Shown in pieces: positions 5,596 to 6,308 of a stretch of DNA of 6,308 bases. Origin of the DNA: an uncultured Oscillospiraceae bacterium (GTDB lineage Bacteria; Bacillota; Clostridia; Oscillospirales; Ruminococcaceae); the NCBI GenBank assembly GCA_934456315.1, contig CAKSHG010000130.1, forward strand, positions 1 through 6,308, read 5' to 3'. The translations under genes and the position numbers were made by a program. Numbering within the stretch: position 1 is the first letter of the stretch; every line of letters starts with the position of its first letter. Under the pieces are notes generated by a model. The model saw nothing but the letters and a program-made list of their open reading frames with translations. It was not told where the DNA came from and made no database searches.

Positions 5596-6308
5596 TACTT
5601 GTCCTCCTTCCCGCCTGCCTCTGTGGTCACGGCTGCGGAGCGTTTCGCAGCGCGCCTGAACGAGGTCTTGGAGGTCTTTTGCAGATAGGGAACAGCAAGG
5701 AATATCGCAACGATGAGCGCGGAGAACATCTTAGTGTTGTCGGTGGAAAGACCGAGCAGCAGAACTATTCGCAGAACTACGAAGTAGATTATCGCACCTA
5801 ACGCAGTGAAAGCGAGCTTACCGATGAAGTTGAAATGCTTGCGCAGGATAACTTCACCCAGCACCATGCCGATGATGACAGCCGCAAGACCGATAACGAT
5901 CGCACCTCTGCCCATGTTGACGTCTGCAAAGCCCTGGTACTGTGCCAGCAGCGCGCCCGCAAGACCTACCATACCGTTGGAGAGCACCAGCGCGATTATC
6001 GTGGTGCGCTTGGTGTTGATACCCTCTGCCTTGGACATCGCGGAGTTGCAGCCGGTGGCGCGGATAGCCATGCCGTATTCTGTTCCGAAGAACCAGTACA
6101 GCGCGGCGATTATCAGCACGACGAAGATAAGCGCGGTGCCTACGGTGCGGATAATGTCAATGACCTCGTTTCCGGCGGTGACATATCTCGAGGAGATGAC
6201 CAGCGGGAACTTGTCAACGCTGACCGGCGCATTAGCCTTGCCGTTGATGTCGAGGTAGACGGAGTACAGCGCGAGCTGGGTCAGGATACCCGCGAGGATA
6301 CCCGGGAT
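5595..6308 (-). CDS. ABC transporter permease, BPD_transp_2 family (N-terminus beyond window)
   Basis: The frame stays open to the window edge, giving 237 C-terminal residues of a membrane permease. An internal GTG at 6119 gives a shorter frame but cannot be the start: conserved sequence (IPGILAGILTQLALYSVYL, NGKAN) continues upstream. About six hydrophobic segments are visible, near residues 1-18, 55-74, 102-123, 133-155, 163-186 and 193-209 of the visible part. The loop EYGMAIRATGCNSAMSKAEGI followed by ALVLSNGMVGLAGALLAQYQG is the ATPase-contact and core motif of the BPD_transp_2 (LivH/RbsC/TrpY-like) family. The protein ends in a charged tail. It precedes its ATPase with a one-base stop-start overlap. 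A substrate-binding lipoprotein gene is likely farther upstream, outside the window. With the ATPase, this fits the TrpXYZ type of importer; the substrate is not proven. Confidence 0.9.
   Translation of the reverse strand: MPGILAGILTQLALYSVYLDINGKANAPVSVDKFPLVISSRYVTAGNEVIDIIRTVGTALIFVVLIIAALYWFFGTEYGMAIRATGCNSAMSKAEGINTKRTTIIALVLSNGMVGLAGALLAQYQGFADVNMGRGAIVIGLAAVIIGMVLGEVILRKHFNFIGKLAFTALGAIIYFVVLRIVLLLGLSTDNTKMFSALIVAIFLAVPYLQKTSKTSFRRAAKRSAAVTTEAGGKEDK
5603..5609 (-). promoter_or_regulatory. Ribosome binding site of the ABC ATPase
   Basis: AAGGAGG on the minus strand lies within the permease coding end, seven bases before the ATPase ATG at 5595. It matches the anti-Shine-Dalgarno sequence fully and supports the start inside the TAATG overlap. 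Confidence 0.85.

Noticed and set aside
4771..5688. 305-codon open frame on the plus strand opposite the ABC ATPase
   Set aside because: It begins inside the terminator tail and mirrors an ATPase with all motifs intact, so it is an antisense artefact.
5595..6119. GTG at 6119 as start of the permease
   Set aside because: It would begin within a membrane helix, and the frame with family-typical sequence continues to the window edge.

Overview
The window looks like core chromosome of a Gram-positive gut or rumen bacterium of the class Clostridia, most like Ruminococcus/Oscillospiraceae. This rests on the style of the proteins: a domain-permuted family 3 beta-glucosidase of the Ruminococcus/Butyrivibrio type, a clostridial-type peptide deformylase start, a secreted coiled-coil M23 hydrolase and a TrpYZ-like ABC transporter. 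It also rests on strong AGGAGG-type ribosome sites and the rather GC-rich codon use. Genus is an inference. I see no mobile element, tRNA, rRNA or CRISPR array.

There are three transcription units. (1) A leftward unit, 3187 down to 1, runs from a sigma-A-type promoter with an extended -10. It carries a 75-residue helical protein of unknown function (2906-3133), then a 918-residue glycoside hydrolase family 3 enzyme (125-2881), then the start of peptide deformylase (1-128, cut by the window edge). The hydrolase stop and deformylase start overlap as ATGA, so the two are probably translationally coupled. (2) A rightward single gene, 3379-4722, encodes a secreted EnvC/PcsB-like peptidoglycan hydrolase with a complete M23 active site. 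It is read from a promoter with perfect TTGACA and TATAAT boxes. (3) A leftward ABC transporter unit enters from the right edge: a permease missing its N-terminus (5595-6308), then its ATPase (4792-5595), overlapping by one base. Units 2 and 3 converge on one symmetrical hairpin (4744-4770) that probably ends both.

The 245-bp divergent region 3134-3378 holds both promoters and three short inverted repeats placed where operators often lie. The genes suggest housekeeping plus sugar use: intracellular beta-glucoside cleavage, protein N-terminus maturation, septal or cell-wall remodelling, and uptake of a small solute, possibly an aromatic amino acid.

No clearly new multi-gene system is visible. 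The points most worth a second look are the small leader-like protein heading the glucosidase operon, the permuted glucosidase with its unassigned C-terminal beta domain, the glucosidase-deformylase coupling, and the putative operators in the divergent region.
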